NCBI RefSeq assembly: GCF_964340395.1
Contig: NC_135569.1
Location: 16,510,519 to 16,574,518 of the forward strand
Origin: Glandiceps talaboti
Taxonomy: Eukaryota; Hemichordata; Enteropneusta; Spengelidae
Reading direction: 5' to 3'
Length of the DNA: 64,000 nucleotides
Position 1 is the first letter of the stretch. Every line of letters begins with the position of its first letter. Positions 48,631-60,016 of this stretch are shown in pieces. The notes below the pieces were generated by a model. The model was given only the letters and a program-made list of their open reading frames with translations. It had not been told where the DNA came from and ran no database searches. The position numbers and the translations under genes were made by a program.

Positions 48631-48637
48631 TTTTTAT

Positions 48638-49470
48638 ATCAATATCTCAGATGTTTATCCTATTGAGGAGTCTTGCACCTGTTACATGTTTTCTATTTTT
48701 TGTCTTGGGAGGTTCAACATTCATTCATGTTTTAACATTCATGTTAAATGTCATCAGAAAACACATCTCTAATTGGACAAACATGTCGATTCTGAACATA
48801 AACAACTTAAATAAAATGGAGGCTGATCGTCAGGGATATCGCGTATCCCACATCACTGGAATTTTCAAAACAAGGATATTTTGACAAAATATCCATACCA
48901 AATGATACTATTTATGATCGTAAATTCACAACAACACTGTACATACATTTCGCAATGGTATCATGGGCACACGTATGGCTGTGTGTATTAGCCATCCACT
49001 GACACTGTATGCTACCCATACCACACTATCATACAGCATGCAGTAGTTAAGCTCACGGTCAGCCAACCATCTACTTTTATTAACATATTAAAGCATTTTC
49101 TGAAACTTTTACTTACTCTAATACCAATATTGTATTTCAAAATGATTATGGAAAGTTACACCGAAATCTGATGAAAATTAATGATGGTTGAGCAGGGTCA
49201 GCGAACTACATGTATGTGTATATGAATGTCACCTGATAAACAGGTCACATGACACATGAAGTGAATGGCATAGCAAGTAGTGCTCTTATATTTTTCGTAA
49301 TTTCCCTTTGAACTCCTGGGCATAGGCATATGATAAATTGGTTATTTCCCGATATCAACTCTTCATCCATTATATCAACGTTTGTGAAGTTTCCGTAACA
49401 TGATACTCATCTAACAACTTGTGTCACATTATAGAAACTGCACGAAGAGGGGATGTCAGGTAATAACCTC
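48638..49470. other. Presumed intron, no feature recognised
   Basis: No exon with spectrin similarity was recognised here, including the missing second half of the SH3 domain. Confidence 0.45.
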
Positions 49471-49473
49471 ATA

Positions 49474-49496
49474 GTAGTGCTATAGGCATGGCAAAG

Positions 49497-49543
<47 letters not shown>

Positions 49544-50090
49544 GTGTGTGTAAACAACTTAAAGTCAAAAACCGCTGGACCGATTGCCATGGTATTTGGT
49601 GGGTCCATTACCTTGGGTGTCTAGATGGGAAATTGATCAAATCAAAATGATCCTACTACCGGTGTGATTTGGGTAAAAAAACACGATATTTGGTCAAAAA
49701 CCTTAAAACCTTTAATTAAAAAATTACTGGGCAGATTGGCCTGAAATTTAATGGGAACATTCTTAGAGCATTTGAATTAAGAAATGTTCAGGACCAGATG
49801 ATCCCATCAGTGATATGCAAATTAGGTCTCAAAATGTGTCTTTTTGGTGAAAAATGTTTAATTCCAAAACTACTGAACAGATTGGACTGAAATTTGGTTG
49901 GAACGTTCTTCAGGGTATTTATATTAAGAAATATTAATGACATGACAATCTAATCAGTGTGTTTTTGGTCAAAAATCTATAAATAATGCCAAATTTATTG
50001 AGTAGATTGGGTTAAAATTTGATGGGAACATTCTTAGTGGTGATTAGATCAAGAATTGTTCATAACATGTATCAGTGATATGCAAATGCT
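49474..50090 (+). repeat. Family H dispersed repeat, 5'-truncated hairpin
   Basis: Begins within the hairpin (AGTAGTGCTATAGGCATGGC), then TCTG units (49,500-49,541), 'aacaacttaaagtcaaaaac' and four blocks of the 'aaaactactgaacagattgg' type. Confidence 0.8.
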
Positions 50091-50359
50091 TGACCCCCAC
50101 ACACACTCACTTTAATAATTGTACTTTCATTTTCTGCCCACATGGGCGTATTGATTTAAAAGATAATGAAGTATTAAAATTTCAATGTAGACGACCATTA
50201 ATTACAATAATGACAAATACTCGACTATTTATAAAGACGAAGTGTGAACTGACAACAGGTGAAAAAACTTTTCATTGATATCTGCATGTACAGTACATGT
50301 GAATTACACGATGCTGCAGACTTTCGACTAGCATTCTTCAGCGTCGTCAAAAAAGTATA

Positions 50360-52330
50360 ACAGCCTCATATACCTTTTTATAAAGTTTTGACGTTGTATA
50401 TACTCAAAGCAGGCCTTTGATGAGGAGGAATGTAGGAATATACTTGATAACCCAAATATTCCCCAACTTGACATGGATGCACAGACCCTCTTGGAGTCAC
50501 CACTATCTCCAGGAGAAGTATTCAGTACACTGGGCACCATGAGGGAGAACAAATCCCCTGGTAACGATGGGTTAACTGTAGAATTCTATAAACATTTCTG
50601 GCCATTAGTTAGTAAATTGGTAATGGACTCTTTTAACACTGCCATTGAGGTACAAAATGTAGGGGAATTCTCAGTCTCACAGAAACAAAGTATAATTACA
50701 CTAATTGAAAAACCGGGTCAGGACAGACAATTGTTGAAGAACTGGAGACCAATATCCTTAATTAATGTTGATATGAAGCTGGTGTCGAAATCCCTGTCAA
50801 AACGACTTGAAAAGCTCTTCCCAAACATTGTTAGCTCTTCCCAAACTGCTTTTGTAAAGGGGAGTAACATAGGTGACTATGTAAGGTTAATTGACGAGAT
50901 TTTTCATTTTACCAACAAATTTGAGATCCCGGCTATACTCTTGGCAATTGATGTTCTCCAAAACATAAATAAGTTGATCTTCAACTTCCTCTGGGATGGA
51001 CGGGACAAAGTTGCAAGGAAAACCCTGATAGGGGAGGTGGGCCAAGGTGGACTAAGGTGGACTAGGGGTACCAGACCTGACCATAATGAAAAAATAACAA
51101 CGTATCCTAATAAAGAAGTTCTTGAACCCTGACTTCACTCAACCCTGGACAACATTAGTGAAAAAAGCATTAGAGAAAATAGGAGGAAAATTGATCTTCA
51201 AATGTAATTACAATATAAACACCCTACGTATTATTGGTGATGTACACCCTTTTGGAGGGAATGTATGGAGTCGTGGGCCAGTGTGACAGAGGACTTCTAT
51301 GGAGAATTCAATCAAATAATTTGGAACAACAAACATATAAAGATAGGGGGAATGTCAATTTACTATCCAGAATTTGTTGAACATGGTATAATGAGAATTT
51401 CAGATCTGTATATGGAAAATCGAATTATACCATGGCGTGAACTTGCACTCTCTGAACTATCCCCCATTTTCAAACTAAAGTGGATAGGCATTTTACATGC
51501 GATTCCAGAAAATCTAAAGAATATAGATGATTATATGTATATACATGTAGATGATGTCTGCATGAACATATCAGGTATTGCAACTCCTATAGAGGATAAT
51601 CACAAAACACAAACTAAAGTCAGAACTCATCGACAGAAAATTTACCAAACCAAGCAGTGAAAAGAAACTTGAAAGAGACCTGGGAGTTGGCCTACTGCAA
51701 TGGCATAAAATGTATTAAACAAATTCTCAAAGTCACAGTCGATAGCAAATCAAGAGAGTTCCAGTTTAAAATTCTGCATAATATACTGTACACAAACGAG
51801 AAACTGTTCAAATTAAACCCAGTAAAGTTCCCCACAAACCTCTGTAGCTTCTGTCATGCGGTCTCAGAGACCATAGAACACTTATTTTACAACTGTAAAC
51901 ACACTATTGGTATCTGGGAAGCAATAATAACTGTAATAACTGCAAAGCACTTAAGTTAAGGGCTGTTCCTAGCAAAATCTGCCTAATTTTGTCAGACCCA
52001 GATGAGACACTTTTACTCAATTTTATAAGCCTTATAGTTAGAAAATACATTTACTCCTGTAAAAGAAAGGAATCCCTTCCTGTGTTCAGAGAACTGTACA
52101 ACCAATTTAAACTACTTTATAAGTATGAACACTTTATCGCAAAGAAAAACCACAAACTCATACCTTTTCTAAAGAAATGGACCCCCCTCATTCCATATGT
52201 ATCATAAATGGTAATGGATTGCAATGTAAACATTGCTCTTTTGAGAACTGGAATGTAACATGACATGTATATCTTTACAAATAACATCCAATAAAATACC
52301 TTAAATTACAAAAATAAAAAGGAAAAAAAA
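50360..52330 (+). pseudogene. L1/Tx1-type LINE relic with internal deletion of the RT core
   Basis: Frames 50,473-51,132, 51,265-51,660, 51,657-51,959 and 51,989-52,207 together give an ORF2 3' half. The first has ENKSPGNDGLTVEFYKHFW, NWRPISLIN and SSSQTAFVKGSNIGDYVRLI. After AILLAID (block A, about 50,950) it jumps without breaking frame to INKLIFNFLWDGRDKVARKT, which belongs about 200-250 residues later; FADD and the rest of the palm are gone. Frameshifts separate the later pieces. The last two carry EFQFKILHNILYTN and the zinc motif CSFC...HLFYNC. AATAAA-like and A-rich sequence follows (about 52,288-52,330). The element sits between spectrin exons at 44,676 and 53,121. It is a different family from the LINE at 24.5 kb, though both share FQFKILHNILYTN. 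Confidence 0.9.
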
Positions 52331-52337
52331 GTGTTGA

Positions 52338-52453
52338 CGTTGTGTTCGATCATTAGTGATCAGAATAGTGATATCAAGAAAATGACAACATAAACTGCCA
52401 GTTCTTTAAAACCCAATCATAGTGGGGACTATGTCATTCTCAATGACTTGTTT
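52338..52453 (+). repeat. 3' end fragment of family G
   Basis: 'gatcagaatagtgatatcaa', 'ctgccagttctttaaaaccc' and 'catagtggggactatgtcattctcaatgacttgttt' match the family G 3' end. This copy provides one of the empty sites for the hAT-like insertion at 40,245. Confidence 0.8.
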
Positions 52454-53120
52454 CTTGTTTAAATTTTGTCTAAATAAATGAACCCTTTAAACATACTGCA
52501 ACAATACGAAGGCACTAATCAATATTTCCTGTCACCAACTCGTATTGTGCAACCCCCAATTTTTGAATTCAGTATGCTGAAGCTATTTCTGGGTCAGACT
52601 GTCCCATTCAATTGTTGATATAATTGTTATCTAGAAATCTTTAAATTATGTGTATGAGAAGGAATACAATTCATATTTCTATTACTCAACTACTGAGAAC
52701 AGAAAGTCAAGGTTGTATGTGAAAAAGTAGTGTAAGCGATATGACTTTGAATCTCTTCTCATGTCTAGCTGTCTGAGATACTGAGATAGATAAAATTTCA
52801 GATTAAAACATAGCCAGCCACACAGTCATTAACATCATATGATGTCTTTGTTAATCAATCTCAGAATTTGCCAATAATAAGTTAATGTTTACAGGGGGAA
52901 TGCCCAATTATGGTACATTTGTCATATCAGGATGGTACTTACTACACTGTTGACATCATTCTAACAATTGGTGGTTTACTCATTTGCATGAACAACTTTT
53001 GGTTCATGATTTCTCATTGAACTGACCCTGAAAAAGAGAAATCTTGAGAATTGGAGGCACTGATAGCCTCTATACTAACAAAGAAGTAATAATGAAAATA
53101 TTGACTGTGATTTGTTGTAG
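52454..53120. other. Presumed intron, no feature recognised
   Basis: Ends in a usable splice acceptor (TTTGTTGTAG) at 53,120. No other feature. Confidence 0.5.
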
Positions 53121-53270
53121 GACAAAGCATACCAACGTAAACAAGATTTAGACTACTCCTTACAAGTACACCAGTATTTTGCTGATGCCAAAGAAGCAGA
53201 GTCCTGGATGAAGGAGAAGGAACGTATTGTGAGTAGCGATGACTATGGTAAAGATGAAGTTGAAGCTAAA
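53121..53270 (+). CDS. SPTAN1: Alpha-spectrin exon, repeat just before SH3 (helices C/A)
   Basis: A 50-codon exon (TTGTAG/GACAAA ... GCTAAA/GTAAGA, phase 0/0). It encodes RKQDLDYSLQVHQYFADAKE, AESWMKEKERIVSSDDYGKD and EVEAK. It matches the repeat immediately N-terminal to the SH3 insertion of nonerythroid alpha-spectrin ('..RRQDLEDSLQ..QYFADANEAESWMREKEPIV.S.DYGKDE'). No stop, strong splice sites. Together with the exon at 56,374 and the half SH3 at 56,739 it restores the normal local order of the gene. Confidence 0.95.
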
Positions 53271-53289
53271 GTAAGACAAAAACTAAATA

Positions 53290-55816
53290 ATTACAGTCAT
53301 CGCAGTAATTTCCCGCACAGCAACTTAACGATGTTGCCAGCTAATTAGTGAGCAATATTGAGAGTTAAATTGACAATTACCGAGACACGTGTGTGTTTTG
53401 TAACTGATGTGGACACATGCTGACTCAGCAGAAACTCGTTTCTGTATTTATGTTACAATGTTTACACAAATGGCTCAACAAATTTCAAGTACATATACTT
53501 TCTGAATGGCGTGACTGCTTGCTGTATCATGAGTATAAGAACAAAAAAGTTTTTGAGATGTGTATAGAAATATCCTAGGTCACAGTATCACCGTATAAAA
53601 AATAGATGCATGCATGCGTTTTCTTGAAACGCTATTCATAAAGTAACTAGCCTAAGAAGTTGCCGGTAATTTTTTACCAACACATTTGAAGGTCACACTT
53701 GCAAGTAATTTATACTTCGCATTGTAGACTAAATATCCCAATTGACATAGTCTGGACTGATGTACTCTGGCTCTGAATGTATCAAAGCATACAGATAGAC
53801 AACGTTGTTGACATTAATTTTGATTGACACTTCCATTAGATAGCAATGAACCGTGTAGACAAATTTGATAGGATCATTCTTCTTCTACATGACTGTTGGC
53901 AAGCCTTTGATTTCGACATAATTTTGCCATTTTCTGGTTTTTAGATTTTATTCGCTACTCCATTTGCCCCTGTCATTCAACGTCTCTAATTCTCAAATCA
54001 TGATAGTTTGACATGCCAATATAGTACAGCAGATAGCCTACACAGCGGAGAACCATCGCCGGTTTCAGTATGAGTAAACAACAGATAACTAATTTCTTTT
54101 CTCCGGCTAGTAAGCCAGGTAGGAGTGATGGAAATGATGAACAAACTGCTAATATCGCAACGAGACAGCAGGCAAATTGTGCCTTCCGAAATACTTCAAA
54201 TGCTAAGCCTTTCGTTGTTATGGTGGCAAATTTGCACTTTCGTATGTGATCTGTGCACTGTGTGAATGTCTGTTACTGTACATACAATGTATAACAATGT
54301 CAGTATGTATCAAATATCTTGTATCGTCTTTACTTTAATTTATTTTAAGTGACCAATGATTGAGTTAATTTACAAAATCTTCAGAGGAATTAGTGTGGTG
54401 TAGACATTCACTGGTAGAAAAGTAAAAAATGATTCACGCAATACTCAACTTCCAAACATGTACTGCACTGGTGAAATGACACAATATATGTTATCAATTT
54501 CACATTGCACATCAGTCATCTGCTATGAAATATTTGAGTAAACCAAACGAAAAAAAAATCCTACTGAACACTAATTGTACGTAATAAGTGATGTTTAGAA
54601 CTACCTGCATTTATTAATTACGTTACTCCATCTGACTTGCATATGTAAAATGAGACGGGTTCCCCCAGTCACTCCATTACTTTTCTGAGTACATTCACAT
54701 TCAAATGGCACTGAAAAACTTCAAGTTAGAAATATCGTAAAATTAAAACCCAAGAACAAGTATCTAAAATGTAGACATCAATAACAACTTTTACACAAAT
54801 GATATATTCACAGATACATGTACCTCCAGTGCTCATAGTGTTTGAACTTCTATGGCTGTGAGGCTCATATGTCGGCCTAAATGTAGCATTAGACTTATAA
54901 CCAAGAGTCAATACAAAGGAAATCCACAAAAAGAGAATATTTACGGTGCTGTCTTGGCAACAACTTCTTTGATAGCAGTTTCTGTAAATATGTTGGCGAA
55001 GACATCGTGTGCTCTAATATAAGGTATCTTTTCACATGACGAAAATATATCTGACACGTGTTAAATTCTGGTCAATACATTACAGTGGTTGAAATAACAA
55101 ATTAACATGTCTTAGCCTCCTAATATTTCACGTAAGTTTGGTTCGACAATTCGACCATGAGGAAAACCAAAAAGTAGCAACATTTTGAAAGGTGTAGTAC
55201 ACTGACACCGTGCTCACGTTTTCAGGGTGATCGCTTCTATTTGCATTGCCGTTAGAGAAATTCTAGCGATTGCTTCCAGTCAAACATTGGAACAGAAAAA
55301 AGGCACAAAAACAGAGGATAGAACCCTTAAAACCACGTCACTACACGCTACATGTTGTTATTGCAGCTAGTATAAGACATGGTTTGAGTGAACCTCATAA
55401 ACATTACATGGAAGGCCGATTCATTGAAGGGGTGGGCAGTGTGGTACATCAATCATAATAACAATATTTATGATTAGTTACCGACTTTGATGGGTTTTTT
55501 TTTTACACATTGATGGTGCTAAATAAAGATTAGCAAGCTTACCAAAGTGTGATAGTAAAGTTGAGTATATAAATACAAATATGTTTATGCCAACTTATAA
55601 CCTGTACATGAAATGGTTTCTTCCGGACAAAGTTTTATGACTTCACTCGTGGCGCTACCCCACTGTTCTAATAAACAAGAAAGGCCTAAGGATGCAGCGA
55701 CATCAGTTACAATATAAACATGTGTCTCGGTAATTGTCGATCGAACTCTATTGTACATTAATTAGCTGGCAACATCAGTAGTTTGCTGTCCGGGAAATTA
55801 CTGCGATGACTGTAAT
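53290..55816 (+). mobile_element. 2.5-kb DNA transposon with about 125-bp inverted termini, in a spectrin intron
   Basis: The left end ATTACAGTCATCGCAGTAAT, TTCCCGCACAGC recurs as a reverse complement at 55,816 inward. Matching words continue for about 125 bases ('gatgttgccagctaatta', 'gacaattaccgagacac', 'ttgtaactgatgt') at roughly 80% identity by eye. Flanking AATT on both sides is palindromic with the ends, so the target duplication is unclear (AATT or none). The interior is single-copy in this window and includes a short frame at 54,070. The superfamily is not assigned. Confidence 0.82.
54070..54249 (+). CDS. 59-codon frame with N-terminal 'ITNFF' motif, possible transposase first exon
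   Basis: ATG at 54,070 opens MSKQQITNFFSPASKPGRSD, then a Gln/Asn/Thr-rich stretch, and stops at 54,247. The start resembles a PCNA-interacting-peptide-like 'KQQITNFF' and the '..TLTSFF' N termini seen in some transposon-encoded proteins. It lies within the inverted-repeat element at 53,290-55,816. It could be a first exon, a relic, or chance. No catalytic domain is visible. Confidence 0.35.
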   Translation: MSKQQITNFFSPASKPGRSDGNDEQTANIATRQQANCAFRNTSNAKPFVVMVANLHFRM

Positions 55817-56373
55817 TGGTTGTAAGTTGAAATTTGGATATTAGAGGCACACCAGTAACAACGTGAAGTTCTGATGTAGAAGCAACCAACAATCTATCAT
55901 CCTTACCTCATCCTTCATTGCTCTGGTTGAAATTGAGGAAAACTTTGACATTTGATATTAATCTTGAAATGTATGATTTTAGAGGTAGGCATACAGTCAG
56001 TAATCTGACATTGTCTTTTTTGTTTGGTTGAGGAAATTGTTATGTTTTGAATATAGTAGTGGACTTTGTACATGTAGCTTGTTGTTCATTGTCCATTGCT
56101 ACTGATGTATAACAAGTTATTGGTAAATGATGGAGTAATTTATGCAGCTAATTATGCAGGTCTATACTATGATTAGGTAAAAACAGAAGCCAAAATGAGA
56201 AAGTTTGGAATTGTTATCACTGACCAGGTTTGTGTTGTATATTTTAGTAAATCCTCATTTTATGTGCTGCACTGCTATAGCAGGTTGTCTGTTTTTAAGA
56301 CAACGGTGGATATGAACATCTAATCTAATATAACAGTTTGGTAAAATACATATTTGTATGGTTTATTTGACAG

Positions 56374-56466
56374 TCTTTGTTGAAGAAACATGAAGTGTTG
56401 ATGTCAGACTTGATAGCATACAGAACCGTCATTGATGCCTTGAGAAACCAAGCCATGGAATGTAGA
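56374..56466 (+). CDS. SPTAN1: Alpha-spectrin exon, repeat before SH3 (helix B)
   Basis: A 31-codon exon (TTTGACAG/TCTTTG ... TGTAGA/GTAAGT, phase 0/0) encodes SLLKKHEVLMSDLIAYRTVI and DALRNQAMECR. It matches the segment directly preceding the SH3 domain ('ALLKKHEALMSDL.AY...I.ALR.QA..CR'). It joins in frame to the half-SH3 exon at 56,739, as in the canonical protein. It is not part of the downstream tandem unit, whose left edge lies in the following intron (56,646). Confidence 0.95.
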
Positions 56467-56738
56467 GTAAGTCTATTGAGACTAGATGACAGCTATGACA
56501 TTATGTTATAAAGTTTTACAGTAAAAATTGACTTTGTTCATTGTACTACATGTATACCATTCTGAGCTTACTGAACTACAGTATTATTTGTTGTTAGTGA
56601 AAACTGTTCCTATTGTAGTAGATGAACAAACATTTTGAGCATTTTGTATGTACATTTATATATAGTATTTCCCAGAATATTAGGTTTGTAAATATGTTAG
56701 CACATTACTAAATTCTTACTATATTGTTTATGGTACAG

Positions 56739-57749
56739 CAACAAGAAGAACCCATTGGTAATGATGTACTGGTAGGCAAGGAATGTGTACTTGCCGTGAA
56801 CGATTATGTCGAGAAGAGTCCTCGCGAGGCGTCCATGAAGAAAGGTTATGTCCTGAATCTCGTCAATAGTGCTAACAAGGTAATGTCATTCCTGTACATT
56901 TCTTATGTTAAGTTATGTCATGTATGCTGACTAGTGGGCATTCCATTCCATTTTATCGTTTCATTTTTTAGCACAACTAGTGTGATTTGATGTTTTATGT
57001 TGAATTAGGACAATTTAGTATATGTATAACAATCATTGAAAAAACACTTGCTAATCTGTTGTGTATGTTTTGAAATTTGATATACAGGATTTAAATTTCC
57101 GTTGGACAGCTTTGGAACAAGTGGCTGATGAATGTAGTACCAGTCTTGGCAGTGCTTATGATGTACACAGGTTCTTTAGGTGAGAAATAACTCTTGGGTA
57201 GATTGTAAGTGTGTGTATGAGTGAGTAGATGAATTAGTGATAGCCAGCTAGGATAGAGTATGATATGTTGCTAATGATTTGGTATGACTGAAAATTCCAC
57301 AGCTTTGTAGTATATGGAAAGTTTAGGGAATATAATATGAGCTATCAGATCTGACAAACCAAATACTGTGCATATTGACACACCAGTAACATTATCAAAT
57401 TGGCTAAAGTAAAGTACTAAAATGTGTTTAATTTCTGTTTAGATACACACATTTGCTGGAGACAGCTAACAATAAAAAACAACATTGTCTGGAAGACTCA
57501 TGCAAACAACACATACAGAGATGTGAAGTACATGATCTCTTAGTCTGGATGAATGATAAAGAGGCCTTCACTGTCTCCTCTGAAGTCGGTGACTATTTGG
57601 GACAAGTGGATGGTCAACAGAAGAAATTTGCTGATTTCCCCAAGGACTTGGCAGCCAACAAAGCCACACTGACAGAAATTATTGAAATTTCTACCGCCAT
57701 ACATGTTGAAAGTAGTCATGAAGTACAGTGTGTGGCTGCTTGTATCCAG
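56739..57749 (+). CDS. SPTAN1: Spectrin module copy 1 (three exons)
   Basis: Exons 56,739-56,879 (half SH3, 47 codons), 57,088-57,179 and 57,443-57,749. The second encodes [30 protein letters not shown]; the third [20 protein letters not shown] through VAACIQ. Phases are 0/0, 0/2, 2/0, total 540 bases, so modules can be spliced head to tail in frame. The second exon matches helix C/helix A of the repeat after the third, so exons two and three are swapped relative to the canonical gene. The second half of SH3 is missing. Unique residues of this copy: Tyr in SAYDV, Lys-His in KKQH. Confidence 0.93.
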
Positions 57750-58377
57750 GTTAGCAAGTGTACCATGCTATGATTAATTGAGTTTGGTCTTAAACCCCAA
57801 TGTTTGAATTCTATATAATCATATGAAACTTTGTAAACCAAAGATTTTAATGATTGAGAATATAGTAATAAAGTTTGAACATGATATTAAACTCTGGATA
57901 AAATTCTGTATTTTCATGAGCTTTCTGACTCTGTGTCTGGTGACATGATCGTCTCATGACACACTAGGATTTCTTTAGAAGATTGTTGTACATGTAGATG
58001 TAAATGTGTATGAATGGCCGGCCTCCTTCACCCCTTTAAAACCACTGTGGCTTGACCACCAGAATTTTGGCACTCTCAATATTAATGTTGAGTATACATG
58101 TATATACACATAGTTAGTTGGCGTGTACAGTCTAAGAAGAGTCATATAGACAGGGATTTCATAGTGTGATTGGTGTTTTATGTTGAATTAGGACAATTCA
58201 GTGTATATGTATAACAATCATTGGAAAAACACTTGCTAATCTGTTGTGTATGTTTTGAAATTTGATATACAGGACTTGAATTTTGTATGTACATGTATAT
58301 ATAGTATTTTCCAGAATATTAGGTTTGTAAATATGTTAGCACATTGCTAAATTCTTACTATATTGTTTATGGTTCAG

Positions 58378-59388
58378 CAACAAGAAGAACCCATTGGTAA
58401 TGATGTACTGGTAGGCAAGGAATGTGTACTTGCCGTGAACGATTATGTCGAGAAGAGTCCTCGCGAGGTGTCCATGAAGAAAGGTTATGTCCTGAATCTC
58501 GTCAATAGTGCTAACAAGGTAATGTCATTCCTGTACATTTCTTATGTTAAGTTATGTCATGTATGCTGACTAGTGGGCATTCCATTCCATTTTATCGTTT
58601 CATTTTTTAGCACAACTAGTGTGATTTGATGTTTTATGTTGAATTAGGACAATTTAGTATATGTATAACAATCATTGAAAAAACACTTGCTAATCTGTTG
58701 TGTATGTTTTGAAATTTGATATACAGGATTTAAATTTCCGTTGGACAGCTTTGGAACAAGTGGCTGATGAATGTAGTACCAGTCTTGGCAGTGCTCATGA
58801 TGTACACAGGTTCTTTAGGTGAGAAATAACTCTTGGGTAGATTGTAAGTGTGTGTATGAGTGAGTAGATGAATTAGTGATAGCCAGCTAGGATAGAGTAT
58901 GATATGTTGCTAATGATTTGGTATGACCGAAAATTCCACAGCTTTGTAGTATATGGAAAGTTTAGGGAATATAATATGAGCTATCAGATCTGACAAACCA
59001 AATACTGTGCATATTGACACACCAGTAACATTATCAAATTGGCTAAAGTAAAGTACTAAAATGTGTTTAATTTCTGTTTAGATACACACATTTGCTGGAG
59101 ACAGCTAACAATAGAAAACAACGTTGTCTGGAAGACTCATGCAAACAACACATACAGAGATGTGAAGTACATGATCTCTTAGTCTGGATGAATGATAAAG
59201 AGGCCTTCACTGTCTCCTCTGAAGTCGGTGACTATTTGGGACAAGTGGATGGTCAACAGAAGAAATTTGCTGATTTCCCCAAGGACTTGGCAGCCAACAA
59301 GGCCACACTGACAGAAATTATTGAAATTTCTACCGCCATACATGTTGAAAGTAGTCATGAAGTACGGTGTGTGGCTGCTTGTATCCAG
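58378..59388 (+). CDS. SPTAN1: Spectrin module copy 2 (three exons)
   Basis: Exons 58,378-58,518, 58,727-58,818 and 59,082-59,388, with the same splice sites and phases as copy 1 (acceptor GGTTCAG for the first exon). Differences from copy 1: Val for Ala in SPREVS, His for Tyr in SAHDV, RKQR for KKQH, and Arg for Gln in HEVRC. No stop codons. The preceding junction at 58,262-58,285 retains only the first four codons of a DLNF exon with its acceptor; reading into it would add Val-Cys-Thr and soon a stop, so it is a potential decoy splice site. Confidence 0.93.
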
Positions 59389-60016
59389 GTTAGCAAGTGT
59401 ACCATGCTATGATTAATTGAGTTTGGTCTTAAACCCCAATGTTTGAATTCTATATAATCATATGAAACTTTGTAAACCAAAGATTTTAATGATTGATAAT
59501 ATAGTAATAAAGTTTGAACATGATATTAAACTCTGGATAAAATTCTGTATTTTCATGAGCTTTCTGACTCTGTGTCTGGTGACATGATCGTCTCATGACA
59601 CACTAGGATTTCTTTAGAAGATTGTTGTACATGTAGATGTAAATGTGTATGAATGGCCGGCCTCCTTCACCCCTTTAAAACCACTGTGGCTTGACCACCA
59701 GAATTTTGGCACTCTCAATATTAATGTTGAGTATACATGTATATACACATAGTTAGTTGGCGTGTACAGTCTAAGAAGAGTCATATAGACAGGGATTTCA
59801 TAGTGTGATTGGTGTTTTATGTTGAATTAGGACAATTCAGTGTATATGTATAACAATCATTGGAAAAACACTTGCTAATCTGTTGTGTATGTTTTGAAAT
59901 TTGATATACAGGACTTGAATTTTGTATGTACATGTATATATAGTATTTTCCAGAATATTAGGTTTGTAAATATGTTAGCACATTGCTAAATTCTTACTAT
60001 ATTGTTTATGGTTCAG

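Noticed and set aside
56880-56930. Continuation of the half-SH3 exon into '[16 protein letters not shown]'
   Set aside because: It is intron sequence read through a good GTAATG donor; the spectrin match stops exactly at the donor.
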